Under the pieces are notes generated by a model. It worked only from the letters and a program-made list of their open reading frames with translations, was not told where the DNA came from and searched no databases. From Phycisphaerales bacterium (lineage in GTDB: Bacteria; Planctomycetota; Phycisphaerae; Phycisphaerales; JAGLTS01): a stretch of DNA of 64,000 bases. Shown one piece after another: positions 1 through 8,344 of the stretch. The stretch is taken from NCBI GenBank assembly GCA_023135165.1, contig JAGLTS010000045.1, forward strand, positions 1 to 64,000. The letters run 5' to 3'. Each line of letters opens with the position of its first letter. The stretch's first letter is position 1. Both the position numbers and the translations under genes were made by a program.

Positions 1-988
1 TCAAGCGCACCTCACCGTGGATCTGTACGTTCGGACAAAAGTAAGGCCCGGCGGCATGGATCACCGCGCGACTCAGTACGACCGGCGAAAGCGTCACATA
101 CGCGCCGCCGTCGAGGAGCACGTCAATGACCATCGCCTGGAGCATGCCTGCATCATCCACAGCCGTCCGATGATGGATGCGCGCCGGATGACGTTTCGTC
201 GTGACCGCGATGTCTTCGCTGCGGTCGTAGATGATCTTGACGGTGCGATTCGCCTTGACGGCAAGCAGCGCGGTGAGCAGCGCGATGACGGATGGGTAGT
301 CCTCTTTGCCGCCGAACGCACCGCCGGTGGGCGTCTGGATCACGCGGATGTCGTGCTCGCCGCGCCCCAGGCCAAGCATCAGTGCACTGTGCACGAAGTA
401 CGGGCATTGCATGCTGCCTCGCACCGTGACGACGCCCGCCTCGATCGACGCGATCATGCCCTGCGGTTCGAGGTAGATGTGCTCCTGCGCGCCGGTGCGG
501 TACTCGCCTTCGATGATGTGGGCAGCCGCGTCGAACACCGCCGCTGCATCACCCTTGACCACGTCGATGCGCTTGAACACGTTGTCATCGCCGTACTGGA
601 TCTGGCGCGGCGTCGAAGCCTGTGTGAAATCAAGCACCGGCTCGTCGGGATCAACAACGACCTCGACCGCCCGCACGGCCTGGCGAAGCGCATCACGCGA
701 CGGATGGGCGAGCAGCATCACCGGCTCGTGCACATGCCGAACGTAGCCGTCAGCCAGGATCGGTTGGTCGTGCTCGATGGCGGCAACGGCGTTGCTGCCC
801 GGGATGTCGCGCGCATCGACGATGACGAACTGTGACCAGTCGATCTCGCCGGCCATGCGGATGTCGCGGATTTGGCCGCGCGGTGACGGGCTGCGCACAA
901 CCATCCCCCAGAGGAAGTCGTCGAGCGGCAGATCATCGACGTACTGCTCCGCCCCGGTGAGCTTCGAGATGCCTTCACGGCGCTTCAT
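1..988 (-). CDS. Xanthine dehydrogenase-family molybdopterin-binding subunit, 3' end off the window
   Basis: Absent from the ORF track because it has no stop in the window; read by reverse-complementing the left edge. About 329 codons are visible, beginning MKRREGISKLTGAEQYVDDL, which matches the N-terminus of the large molybdenum-cofactor subunit of aldehyde oxidase/xanthine dehydrogenase enzymes. Further in, TGGAFGGKEDYP corresponds to the conserved GG.FGGKE segment near the cofactor. Family members hydroxylate purines or aldehydes together with FAD and 2Fe-2S subunits, which are not visible here. The ATG at 988 was chosen because the next upstream reading in this frame lacks family similarity. 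It lies about 110 bp downstream of pdxA on the same strand and could be co-transcribed. Substrate cannot be assigned. Confidence 0.85.
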   Translation of the reverse strand, partial: MKRREGISKLTGAEQYVDDLPLDDFLWGMVVRSPSPRGQIRDIRMAGEIDWSQFVIVDARDIPGSNAVAAIEHDQPILADGYVRHVHEPVMLLAHPSRDALRQAVRAVEVVVDPDEPVLDFTQASTPRQIQYGDDNVFKRIDVVKGDAAAVFDAAAHIIEGEYRTGAQEHIYLEPQGMIASIEAGVVTVRGSMQCPYFVHSALMLGLGRGEHDIRVIQTPTGGAFGGKEDYPSVIALLTALLAVKANRTVKIIYDRSEDIAVTTKRHPARIHHRTAVDDAGMLQAMVIDVLLDGGAYVTLSPVVLSRAVIHAAGPYFCPNVQIHGEVRL

Positions 989-1101
989 GCGGTGGGTCCA
1001 GGGGTCCGGGGGGATTCGGTCGAGCCGGACAGGATACCCGGAACCGCGGTCGCCCTTGGCGACCTTCGTTCCGGCGTGGGGGATTGGGGGGCGTGGAGGC
1101 G

Positions 1102-2127
1102 CTATCCGCCGCGCTGGCGCGCTGTTGCCAAGTCGATGGCGAGCTTGATCGCTGCGACCATCGAGCCGGGGTTGGCTTGCCCTGTTCCTGCGATATCGAA
1201 TGCGGTGCCGTGGTCGGGACTGGTGCGGACGACCGGCAGGCCAAGCGTCGTGTTGACCGCGCAGTCCCATGCGAGGAGCTTGACGGGGATCAGCCCTTGA
1301 TCGTGGTACATGGCAACGACGAGATCGTACTTGCCGGCGACGGCAGCACCGAAGATCGTGTCGGCGGGAAACGGCCCGACCGCGTCGATCCCGTGGTTCC
1401 GAGCCAACTCGATCGCCGGGCTGATTACGCGGTACTCCTCATCGCCGAACAGCCCGCCTTCCGATGCGTGCGGGTTCAGACCACACACGGCGATCCTCGG
1501 CCGCTTGATCCCCATGTCCACGCATGCCTGATGTCCCAGGTCGATCGGATCGAACACACGGCCGATCGTCAGGACGTTGCGGATGTCCATCAGCGGCATG
1601 TGGATCGTTGCGAGCACGACGCGCAGCTTCGGAGCAACAAACATCATCGCGCTGCGCTTGGCGCGGTAGCGCGCTGCGAGCAACTCGGTATGCCCGGGCC
1701 AATTCTTGTGGGCGAGTCGCCAGGATTCCTTGCAGATCGGGGCGGTGACGATCGCATCCACGTGCCTGGGATGGTCGGCAGGGAGGAGCGAGTCGGTGAT
1801 GGCATCTTCGACGAACTGGAAGGACACGGCGCCGGCATCGCGCGTCGCGCCGACGTGACCGGGGGAGGCGAGCTCGAGCGAACACTCGTCGTAGTCGAGC
1901 ACAAGGACACCTTCGCGCGGCCAAGCGTGGGATGGAGCGGCGTCGTGTTGGGCGCGCCACCAGAAAGGCTCGATCTCAGCGAGGTCCGCAGCGTAGGCGA
2001 GCTGCTCGTTCAGGCCGAAGATGACGAACCTCGCCGACTCGCGGACAGACCGGTCGGCCAGCGCCTTGACGACGATCTCAGGCCCGATGCCGTACGGATC
2101 GCCCATGGTGATCGCGATGGTCAGCAT
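1102..2127 (-). CDS. pdxA: 4-hydroxythreonine-4-phosphate dehydrogenase PdxA
   Basis: 341 aa. PdxA oxidises 4-phosphohydroxy-L-threonine in the deoxyxylulose-5-phosphate-dependent pathway of pyridoxal phosphate synthesis. The protein opens with MLTIAITMGDPYGIGPEI, the family hallmark. Metal-binding histidines are visible in the segments PGHTELLAAR, YHDQGLIPVKLL and SPDHGTAFDIAG. The ORF track starts 24 codons earlier, but ATG 2127 places the hallmark at residue 1, as in homologues. It is divergent from glyS, with about 200 bp between the starts. No pdxJ or other PLP gene is seen nearby. Confidence 0.95.
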   Translation of the reverse strand: MLTIAITMGDPYGIGPEIVVKALADRSVRESARFVIFGLNEQLAYAADLAEIEPFWWRAQHDAAPSHAWPREGVLVLDYDECSLELASPGHVGATRDAGAVSFQFVEDAITDSLLPADHPRHVDAIVTAPICKESWRLAHKNWPGHTELLAARYRAKRSAMMFVAPKLRVVLATIHMPLMDIRNVLTIGRVFDPIDLGHQACVDMGIKRPRIAVCGLNPHASEGGLFGDEEYRVISPAIELARNHGIDAVGPFPADTIFGAAVAGKYDLVVAMYHDQGLIPVKLLAWDCAVNTTLGLPVVRTSPDHGTAFDIAGTGQANPGSMVAAIKLAIDLATARQRGG

Positions 2128-2183
2128 GTGGGCAATCCTACGGGAAAGCGGGCGGGGTGGCTGTGCATTACTGGTGTTCGAGG

Positions 2184-2209
2184 GAACCCGGAGCGACACG
2201 CTCCGGCTC
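2184..2209 (+). repeat. REP-like hairpin, type 2, in the pdxA-glyS promoter gap
   Basis: Perfect 8-bp stem CCGGAGCG / CGCTCCGG with a 3-nt ACA loop, preceded by GGAAC and followed by CTC. The same head GGAACCCGG and tail CCGG(G)CTC recur around a different stem at 18799-18824. It sits about 60 bp upstream of pdxA and 115 bp upstream of glyS, so it could be a dispersed REP-like repeat rather than a regulator of either gene. Confidence 0.55.
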
Positions 2210-2324
2210 GCCGACTGGCCCGTGCCGAGTTGCGGGCACTTGGCGGATCAGCGGGTGATGCTTGAGTCGGTCGATGCCCGCCCGTACCATCGGCCGCCCA
2301 CCACGCATCGAAAGGATGCCCGCC

Positions 2325-3992
2325 ATGCCTGACAATGACGCCCCCAAGTCGATGGAAGACCTCGTCGCGCTCTGCAAACGGCGAGGTTTCATCTACCCCG
2401 CCAGCGAGATCTACGGCGGACTCAACGGCTTCTGGGACTACGGCCCGCTGGGTACGGAGCTGAAGAACAATCTCCGCGACGCCTGGTGGAACGACATGGT
2501 CAAGTCGCCTCCCGTCGGTCCCAACGGCGAGCCGCTTGTCATCCTCGGCCTGGATTCGTCGATCATCCAGCACCCCAAGGTCTGGGAAGCCTCCGGCCAC
2601 GTCGGCGGGTTCAACGATCTCATGGTCGAGGACTCTGAGACGAAGAAGCGGTTCAGAGCGGATCACTTGCAGGGGATTTATCTACTTGAGCCGGCGGGGG
2701 ACATGAAAGTAGGTGAGCCTTACCTTGTTACATCGCTGATGGAAAGGGCCCCGGACCACACCCTTGTGGCCTCATCGCCTGCCGAAGCTCTGTCTATTCT
2801 GATCGCTGAGAGGAAGATGCAGAAGCTCATGGGGATCCGGGCACTCAAATCGAATCCACTCTCTGGCCACTCACTTGGCAAACCGCCCTATGCGGCTGTT
2901 TGGGTGGACACAGACCACGGCTCTCGATACGTGTACGCCGAGAGCGTGCCGATTGATGTACTTCAGTCCCTCCCCGGGAGTATCCCTTCGCCTTTTACCG
3001 GCGATAAAGGCGCGCTCGCCCAACCACGTCAGTTCAACCTGATGTTCCAGACGTACTACGGTGCGGTCTTCGATGAAGATCACAAGACGTATCTCCGGCC
3101 GGAGACGGCGCAGGGGATCTTTCTCAACTTCAAGAACGTTGTGGACACGATGCGCGTCAAGGTGCCGTTCGGCATTGCACAGATCGGCAAGGCGTTCCGC
3201 AACGAAGTCACACCACGCAACTTCATCTTCCGCTCACGCGAGTTCGAGCAGATGGAGATCGAGTTCTTCTGTCACGGCGATGATGCGCCCATGTGGTACG
3301 AGTACTGGTGCGAAGTGCGGAAGAACTGGTGGCAATCCGTCGGCCTGACCGGCGACAACATCCAGATGCGCCAGCATGAGAACGAAGAACTCGCACACTA
3401 TGCCAAGGACGGGTGCGGCACGTTCGACATCGAGTACCGCTTCCCCTTCACGCATCCCGGCTTCGGCGAACTCGAAGGCGTCGCGCACCGCTCCGACTTC
3501 GACCTGCGCCAGCACCGGGAGCACTCCGGCGCGAAGCTCGAGTACTTCGATCAGGAACGAAACGAGCGATACCTGCCGCACGTCATCGAACCGTCGGGCG
3601 GGTTGTCGCGCGGCGTTCTTGCACTGCTTTGTGAGGCATTCACGCCGACGCCGGAGCGCAAGGGCAGCAAATATGTGATGTGCTTCCACCCGCGCATGGC
3701 TCCGGTGAAGGCAGCGATCTTCCCGCTGGTGAACAAGGAAGGGATGCCCGAGATCGCTCGCAAGCTCTACGACGATCTGCGCACGCGCTGGCCGGTGCAG
3801 TTCGATGTCAAGCAGAGCATCGGCAAGCGCTACGCGCGCATGGATGAAGCGGGGACGCCTTACTGTTTCACGATTGACGGCGAGACGTTGGAAGATCAAA
3901 CGGTCACCGTGCGCGAGCGCGACACCGCGGATCAGAAACGCATTGCAATTGATCAGGTGGCGCGATATGTCGCGGACGAAACCGGAGGGTGA
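2325..3992 (+). CDS. glyS: Glycyl-tRNA synthetase, dimeric class II type
   Basis: 555 aa; charges tRNA-Gly in the cytoplasm. The N-terminus carries GFWDYGPLGTELKNN (glycine pocket). Motif 2 is seen as FRNEVTPRNFIFRSREFEQ and motif 3 as EPSGGLSRGVLALLCEAF, followed by the anticodon-binding domain. The start at 2325 has AAAGGA about 8 nt upstream. Between RFRADHLQG and QPRQFNLMF, where many bacterial homologues have a short cysteine-rich zinc segment, there is a stretch of about 110 residues without the CxxC pairs. Its codons (GTA, CTT, CCT, TCT, GCT) look less GC-biased than the flanks. The frame stays open and all catalytic motifs are present, so the enzyme is probably functional. Confidence 0.95.
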   Translation: MPDNDAPKSMEDLVALCKRRGFIYPASEIYGGLNGFWDYGPLGTELKNNLRDAWWNDMVKSPPVGPNGEPLVILGLDSSIIQHPKVWEASGHVGGFNDLMVEDSETKKRFRADHLQGIYLLEPAGDMKVGEPYLVTSLMERAPDHTLVASSPAEALSILIAERKMQKLMGIRALKSNPLSGHSLGKPPYAAVWVDTDHGSRYVYAESVPIDVLQSLPGSIPSPFTGDKGALAQPRQFNLMFQTYYGAVFDEDHKTYLRPETAQGIFLNFKNVVDTMRVKVPFGIAQIGKAFRNEVTPRNFIFRSREFEQMEIEFFCHGDDAPMWYEYWCEVRKNWWQSVGLTGDNIQMRQHENEELAHYAKDGCGTFDIEYRFPFTHPGFGELEGVAHRSDFDLRQHREHSGAKLEYFDQERNERYLPHVIEPSGGLSRGVLALLCEAFTPTPERKGSKYVMCFHPRMAPVKAAIFPLVNKEGMPEIARKLYDDLRTRWPVQFDVKQSIGKRYARMDEAGTPYCFTIDGETLEDQTVTVRERDTADQKRIAIDQVARYVADETGG

Positions 3993-4004
3993 GAAGGGGG
4001 ATAC

Positions 4005-4031
4005 CCGGACTTGCGCTGCGCTTCAGTCCGG
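4005..4031 (+). terminator. Hairpin between convergent glyS and DUF444 genes
   Basis: Perfect 7-bp arms CCGGACT / AGTCCGG enclose a 13-nt GC-rich centre (TGCGCTGCGCTTC). It lies in the 47-bp gap between two converging stop codons, so a bidirectional terminator role is likely although there is no T-run. Its arms and flanks also resemble the REP-like hairpins elsewhere in the window. Confidence 0.5.
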
Positions 4032-4039
4032 CGTGGACG

Positions 4040-5146
4040 TCACTTGCCCGGCGAGAAGAACGTCTTGATCGAGTCGAGAATGTCTTCACGCGTGTTCACC
4101 CGGCTTGTGATGAGCCGATCGTCGCCTTCCTCGCCGTCGAAATGCTCGTGCAGGACGTTGATGAAGTTGCCCGAGCCGTACGCACTGGCGACCTGGCAGT
4201 AGCCGAATAGGTTGGCTGCTTCGAGCAGACGGCTCTTGAGCACCTCGACGCATTCTCGGTTGTCCATCTCCGATGAGTTGTCCCCATCAGAGAAGTGGAA
4301 CAGGTAGATGTTCCAATCGTTCGGATCGTAGTTCTGATCGAGCAGTTCAGAGCAGAGCTTGTAGGCGGAGCTGATGCGCGTGCCGCCATCCTCGCGCAGA
4401 TGAAAGAACGTGTCCCGGTCCACTTCGGCTGCGGATACATCATGGACGATGTAACGCGACTCGATACCCTCGTAGTTTCGGCGAAGCCATGCATCGATCC
4501 AGAACGCTTCGAGGCGGACGATCTCTTTCTGGTCCGACCCCATCGAGCCGGACACATCCATCATGTAGACGATGACGGCGTTGGATTGCGGGGCTTTGAC
4601 CTCGTTCCACGAACGGTAGCGCATGTCCCTGCGGATGGGCACGATGATCGGGTCATCGGGGTCGTAGATGCCCAATGCAATCTGCCTGCGAAGGGCTTCG
4701 CGGTAGGTGCGCTTGAAGTGGCGGAGCGTGTTCGGGCCGACGCGTCGGATGCCTGTGTAGCGATCCTTGACGGTGGTGATGCGGTGCTTGCCCTTGGGCT
4801 CGATGCGCGGCAATTCGAGTTCCTCGCCGAGGATGTCGGCAAGTTCATCGAGACTGACATCGACCTCCATGATGTGCTGCCCTTGCTCGGTGCCACCCTG
4901 GTTGTCGCCCTGGCCGTCCTGCGGTACGCCGTCGCCCGCTTCGCCTTCGCCCGAGCCGACGCCCGCGGAGTTGTCGCCGTAGCGGAAGGTGGGGATGTCG
5001 ATGTCGTGGATGGGGATGGAGACGTACCTGCCGCCCTCCTGGCCGATCATCTCGCCGCGCTGGAGGAACTTGCGGAGGTCCTTGCGGATTCGGCCTTTGA
5101 CGATTCCGCGGAAGCGTTGGTGATCCTGATCGATGCGACTGACCAT
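4040..5146 (-). CDS. DUF444 family protein (YeaH/YhbH-like, vWA fold)
   Basis: 368 aa. The N-terminal segment [20 protein letters not shown] and the C-terminal [14 protein letters not shown] (MIDAS-like DxSxS) followed by [19 protein letters not shown] are characteristic of DUF444. A Gly/Asp/Gln-rich linker lies at about residues 65-90. In many bacteria this family sits with PrkA kinase and SpoVR in a stress/stationary-phase operon; neither is present here. ATG 5146 was preferred over the GTG at 5185 because family similarity begins there and a GGGAAGG-like site precedes it. Molecular function is unknown. Confidence 0.85.
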   Translation of the reverse strand: MVSRIDQDHQRFRGIVKGRIRKDLRKFLQRGEMIGQEGGRYVSIPIHDIDIPTFRYGDNSAGVGSGEGEAGDGVPQDGQGDNQGGTEQGQHIMEVDVSLDELADILGEELELPRIEPKGKHRITTVKDRYTGIRRVGPNTLRHFKRTYREALRRQIALGIYDPDDPIIVPIRRDMRYRSWNEVKAPQSNAVIVYMMDVSGSMGSDQKEIVRLEAFWIDAWLRRNYEGIESRYIVHDVSAAEVDRDTFFHLREDGGTRISSAYKLCSELLDQNYDPNDWNIYLFHFSDGDNSSEMDNRECVEVLKSRLLEAANLFGYCQVASAYGSGNFINVLHEHFDGEEGDDRLITSRVNTREDILDSIKTFFSPGK

Positions 5147-5358
5147 GTCGATGCCGCCTTCCCTGCTGCCGGTGCGCTCCCCCACTGATTCATACGATCG
5201 GCAGGATGCACCAGTCGAGTCGATGTGGAAATCGGATGAGGATCGCGGAACTGAGCATCCATCCGTGCACCCATTCGCGGGTTATCGGACCTATTCAGTC
5301 GTGTTGCGGTGACCCGAACACGTGCCTACAGTGGATATTGGCGAGAGAGGATGGCTTC

Positions 5359-5670
5359 ATGCCACTGCTGCCCTTTATTCGACGGAAGAAACGACGCGAG
5401 GCCGAGATGGAGGCCGGTCGCAACCTTTATCGCATCAGCGGAATGGGCATGGAACTGACCGGGGCAATCGTTGGAATGACGCTGCTGGGCCTGCTGGCGG
5501 ACCATTGGCTGGACACGTCGCCTTGGCTGCTCATCACCGGGGCTGCGGTCGGGCTCGTCGGCGGGTTCTACAACTTCCTCAAGCAGGCTCTGCGCGAGAA
5601 TCGACGGGCACTCCGCGATGTGCGCAGCGGTGACAAGGACACGCACGACGATGCCGCAGCCCAACGCTGA
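5359..5670 (+). CDS. atpZ: AtpZ/AtpI-type small membrane protein of the ATP synthase operon
   Basis: 103 aa with two predicted membrane helices (ELTGAIVGMTLLGLLADHWL and PWLLITGAAVGLVGGFYNFL), the layout of the AtpZ family that precedes F0 genes and is linked to ATP synthase assembly or ion supply. The start at 5359 follows GAGAGAGG; the track's 5206 start adds unrelated sequence. Its 3' end overlaps the next gene by 20 bp, pointing to translational coupling. The C-terminus is charged and cytosolic. Confidence 0.75.
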   Translation: MPLLPFIRRKKRREAEMEAGRNLYRISGMGMELTGAIVGMTLLGLLADHWLDTSPWLLITGAAVGLVGGFYNFLKQALRENRRALRDVRSGDKDTHDDAAAQR

Positions 5671-6097
5671 CCAGCCGACGCTCCACGCTCCCGCAGCCCG
5701 GCTGGTCACGGGTGTGGTCATTACATCGGTTGCGGCCGGCGTGATTGCGTACATCGTCGCGCTCATCACCCAACCAGACGCCGCGATGGATGCATGGTGG
5801 GCTACCCTGGTTGTTCTGCTCAGCGCGCTGGCGGGCACGATCTTCCTCATGACGCGAGGCAGCCGAACGATCGTCGAGTGGTCGGCAGCGTGGCTTGCCG
5901 CGACGGGCATCCGCCTCGCCGGCACCGTCCTTCTGGCCATCGGTGCGTACTTCCTCGTTGATCCGGACCCACTCGTCGGCGCACTGAGTCTTACCGGTGG
6001 TTACATTGCAGTCTTGATCGTCGAAGCGACGATACTGACGCGCGCGCTGCGACGGGCATGGGACGCCCGCACATCGGCTGCGGATCGCGTGGAGTAA
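5651..6097 (+). CDS. ATP synthase protein I-like membrane protein
   Basis: 148 aa with four likely membrane helices (for example LVTGVVITSVAAGVIAYIVA and LAGTVLLAIGAYFLV). Position between atpZ and atpB plus size and topology fit the poorly conserved AtpI (subunit I) chaperone that helps c-ring assembly. ATG 5651 is favoured because it lies within the end of atpZ; the upstream ATG at 5618 would lengthen the overlap. There is no sequence motif strong enough to fix the family, so the call rests largely on context. Confidence 0.6.
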   Translation: MPQPNADQPTLHAPAARLVTGVVITSVAAGVIAYIVALITQPDAAMDAWWATLVVLLSALAGTIFLMTRGSRTIVEWSAAWLAATGIRLAGTVLLAIGAYFLVDPDPLVGALSLTGGYIAVLIVEATILTRALRRAWDARTSAADRVE

Positions 6098-6102
6098 CGC
6101 CC

Positions 6103-7041
6103 ATGGACACGGCTGCGATCTCACCATCGCTCTTCACACTGGCGACAGAGAACAACCCCCTCCTGCACGTGCTGGATCATCCCTTCTCATGGGGTGAATC
6201 TTCCGGCGTCTGGTACTGGTCCTCGCACGTCGGGATGATCGCTCTCACCGGCTTGGTCATGCTCATCCTGTTCCCGCTGGTCGCGCGGAAGATCGCCACC
6301 GGGTCTAAAGCACAGGGCACAGTCCGCTACGTGACGCAAGGCAGCTTCGCCCATCTCGTCGAGGTGATCTGCGTCTACCTGCGCGATCAGGTCGTCAAGC
6401 CGGTCCTCGGCGAACGCACCGATCGCTTCATGCCCTACCTCTGGACGCTGTTCTTCTTCATCCTGCTGAACAATCTGCTCGGCATGATCCCGATCATGGA
6501 CCTGCTGTTCCTGGTCAAACCGAGCTGGCGAGGAGCGCACATCGCCCCGATCGGAGGCACCGCCACCGCCAACATCTGGGTCACGGGCGGGCTGGCGCTC
6601 GTCGCGTTTCTGGTCATCAACATCTCGGGCATCCGGGAACTCGGCGTCGCTGCGTACTGCAAGCACTTTCTCGGGGGTGCCCCGGCCTACCTCGCGCCGC
6701 TGATGATCCCCGTCGAGATCCTCGGCATGCTCGTCAAGCCCTCCGCGCTCATGATTCGTTTGTTCGCGAACATGAACGCCGGCCACATCCTGCTCGCGAC
6801 GCTGCTCATGTTCGTGAAAATGTCGTTCGAGGGGCTGGGGGCGGGAGGCGGGCTGGCGATCTCGATCCCGTCGATGCTCTTCGCGTTCGCGATCTATTTC
6901 CTGGAGATCTTCGTCGCGTTCCTCCAGGCGTTCATCTTCATGTTCCTGACGACGATCTTCATCAGCCAGTTCTCGCATCACGGCGAAGAACAGCATGAGC
7001 ATGACGACCGCGCCCACGGTGAACCGGTGGCGGCGCATTGA
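6103..7041 (+). CDS. atpB: ATP synthase F0 subunit a
   Basis: 312 aa polytopic protein. The penultimate helix region KPSALMIRLFANMNAGHILL holds the essential arginine of subunit a that faces the c-ring carboxylate. Other family features are FFFILLNNLLGMIP and a final helix rich in F/I. It forms the two proton half-channels of F0. The start is 5 bp after the preceding stop, at ATG 6103 (MDTAAISPSLF). It belongs to the same operon as atpE, atpF and atpH. Confidence 0.95.
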   Translation: MDTAAISPSLFTLATENNPLLHVLDHPFSWGESSGVWYWSSHVGMIALTGLVMLILFPLVARKIATGSKAQGTVRYVTQGSFAHLVEVICVYLRDQVVKPVLGERTDRFMPYLWTLFFFILLNNLLGMIPIMDLLFLVKPSWRGAHIAPIGGTATANIWVTGGLALVAFLVINISGIRELGVAAYCKHFLGGAPAYLAPLMIPVEILGMLVKPSALMIRLFANMNAGHILLATLLMFVKMSFEGLGAGGGLAISIPSMLFAFAIYFLEIFVAFLQAFIFMFLTTIFISQFSHHGEEQHEHDDRAHGEPVAAH

Positions 7042-7152
7042 TCTGAGCGGAAAGGCCCCAGCCGGCGAGTGGAACGACCGGTCGTGCCCCATTGAGGGAA
7101 CGGGCCTCACCGACGCGATTCCACCGTGTCACGCAATCGAAAGAGGATTCTC

Positions 7153-7527
7153 ATGAGAAACATCATCTTCTTCGCCCTCACGGCATTCGCCGTGACGTGC
7201 CTCTTCGCCTCCTCCGCCGCACAGGCGCAGGAGGGACAAGAGATCACCAAAGAGCAGATCCAGATGGCCACGGCCGAGACCGTCACAACAGTCGGCATCA
7301 CCAACACGGCGGGCAAGGCCATCGGGGCCGGCCTGGGCGTGGGCCTCGCGCTCATCGGCGGCGGTCGAGGCATCGGCAACATCGGCGCGCGAGCCGTCGA
7401 AGCCATGGCGCGCCAGCCGGAAGTGGCCGGCCCGATCGGCACGAACATGATCATCTCCGCCGCGCTCATCGAAGGGGCGACGCTCTTCGCAGTCGTCGTC
7501 TCGCTCCTCATCATCATCTTGGCGTAG
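7153..7527 (+). CDS. atpE: ATP synthase F0 subunit c, with N-terminal signal-like extension
   Basis: 124 aa, longer than the usual 70-90. Residues 1-26 (MRNIIFFALTAFAVTCLFAS...AQAQ) look like a cleavable signal peptide, followed by a short polar stretch and then the two-helix hairpin: GAGLGVGLALIGGGRGIGNIG, polar loop ARQPE, and IISAALIEGATLFAVVVSLL with the proton-binding glutamate. The position and form of the carboxylate fit an H+-type ring, but the coupling ion is not proven. RBS AAAGAGG lies 6-7 nt before ATG 7153. A hairpin follows in the gap to atpF. Confidence 0.93.
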   Translation: MRNIIFFALTAFAVTCLFASSAAQAQEGQEITKEQIQMATAETVTTVGITNTAGKAIGAGLGVGLALIGGGRGIGNIGARAVEAMARQPEVAGPIGTNMIISAALIEGATLFAVVVSLLIIILA

Positions 7528-7540
7528 ACCAACACACACC

Positions 7541-7570
7541 GGCTCGGCGCTGAAGAAGCGCCGGGTCGGC
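7541..7570 (+). other. Intra-operon hairpin between atpE and atpF
   Basis: CGGCGCT / AGCGCCG arms (7 bp, extendable by wobble pairs) around GAAGA. There is no strong T-run. At this place it could protect the 3' end of an atpE-containing mRNA or partly terminate, giving more subunit c than b, which F0 stoichiometry requires. That role is inferred from position only. Confidence 0.4.
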
Positions 7571-7611
7571 TTTCCGATTCCAGCGTGCATCAAATCACGG
7601 AGATCGATCAG

Positions 7612-8313
7612 ATGCAACGGATTCCGCTCCTCCTCCTCACCGTCGTCGGACTGGTTCTGGCACTCGGTTCACCCACCCTGGCGCAGCATGACGTGCAGCC
7701 GCCCACTGCGACATCGCACGAAAGCGCCGCACCGACCGACGATGCAGCCCACATCAGCGAGACGCCTCACGAGCAGGCGGGCCACGCAACTCATGCCCCG
7801 GAGGGCGATGTTCTGCCTCCATGGTGGCAGGGCGCCGCGCCGCTTCTCGCCGCGTGGATCGTCTTCGGCGCGGTTTTCATCGTCCTCGGCAAAACGGTTT
7901 GGCCGAAGATCCTCAGCGGGCTCAACGACCGTGAGCAGAAGATCAAGCAGGAGATCGAGTCCGCCGAGGCAGCCCGTCGCCAAGCGAACGAAGCGTTGGA
8001 GCAGTATCAGGCGAATCTCGCCGAGGCGCGTGCCGAGGCTGCGGCGATGATCGAGAAGACGCGCGCCGCGCAGCGAGCATTGGCGGATGAACTTCACCTG
8101 CAGTCCGAGCGGGAGCTTGCGGACATGAAGCAGCGTGCCACACAAGACATCGAGGCTGCCAAGCGTGCGGCGATGAGCGAGATCTACACGCTGATGGCCA
8201 ACCTCGCGACCAGCGTGGCGGGCAGAATCCTCGAACGCGAGATCAAGCCCGAGGACCACAAAGCCCTTGTGGACGATGCACTCAGTGAACTCGGCAGCTT
8301 CGGTCGAAACTGA
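7612..8313 (+). CDS. atpF: ATP synthase F0 subunit b, with signal-like N-terminus and long exposed segment
   Basis: 233 aa. Residues 1-23 (MQRIPLLLLTVVGLVLALGS) resemble a signal peptide; about 50 polar His/Ala/Pro-rich residues follow before the membrane anchor PLLAAWIVFGAVFIVLGKTVW. The rest is the charged coiled coil typical of subunit b (EIESAEAARRQANEALEQ onwards) that forms the peripheral stalk and binds delta. GGAG precedes ATG 7612. Canonical b subunits start directly with the anchor helix, so this N-terminal arrangement is unusual. Confidence 0.9.
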   Translation: MQRIPLLLLTVVGLVLALGSPTLAQHDVQPPTATSHESAAPTDDAAHISETPHEQAGHATHAPEGDVLPPWWQGAAPLLAAWIVFGAVFIVLGKTVWPKILSGLNDREQKIKQEIESAEAARRQANEALEQYQANLAEARAEAAAMIEKTRAAQRALADELHLQSERELADMKQRATQDIEAAKRAAMSEIYTLMANLATSVAGRILEREIKPEDHKALVDDALSELGSFGRN

Positions 8314-8344
8314 CCACTGACTCCTCCGCACGATTGGGTGACGC

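Noticed and set aside
1084-2265. 393-aa + strand ORF opposite pdxA
   Set aside because: Antisense shadow of pdxA caused by high GC.
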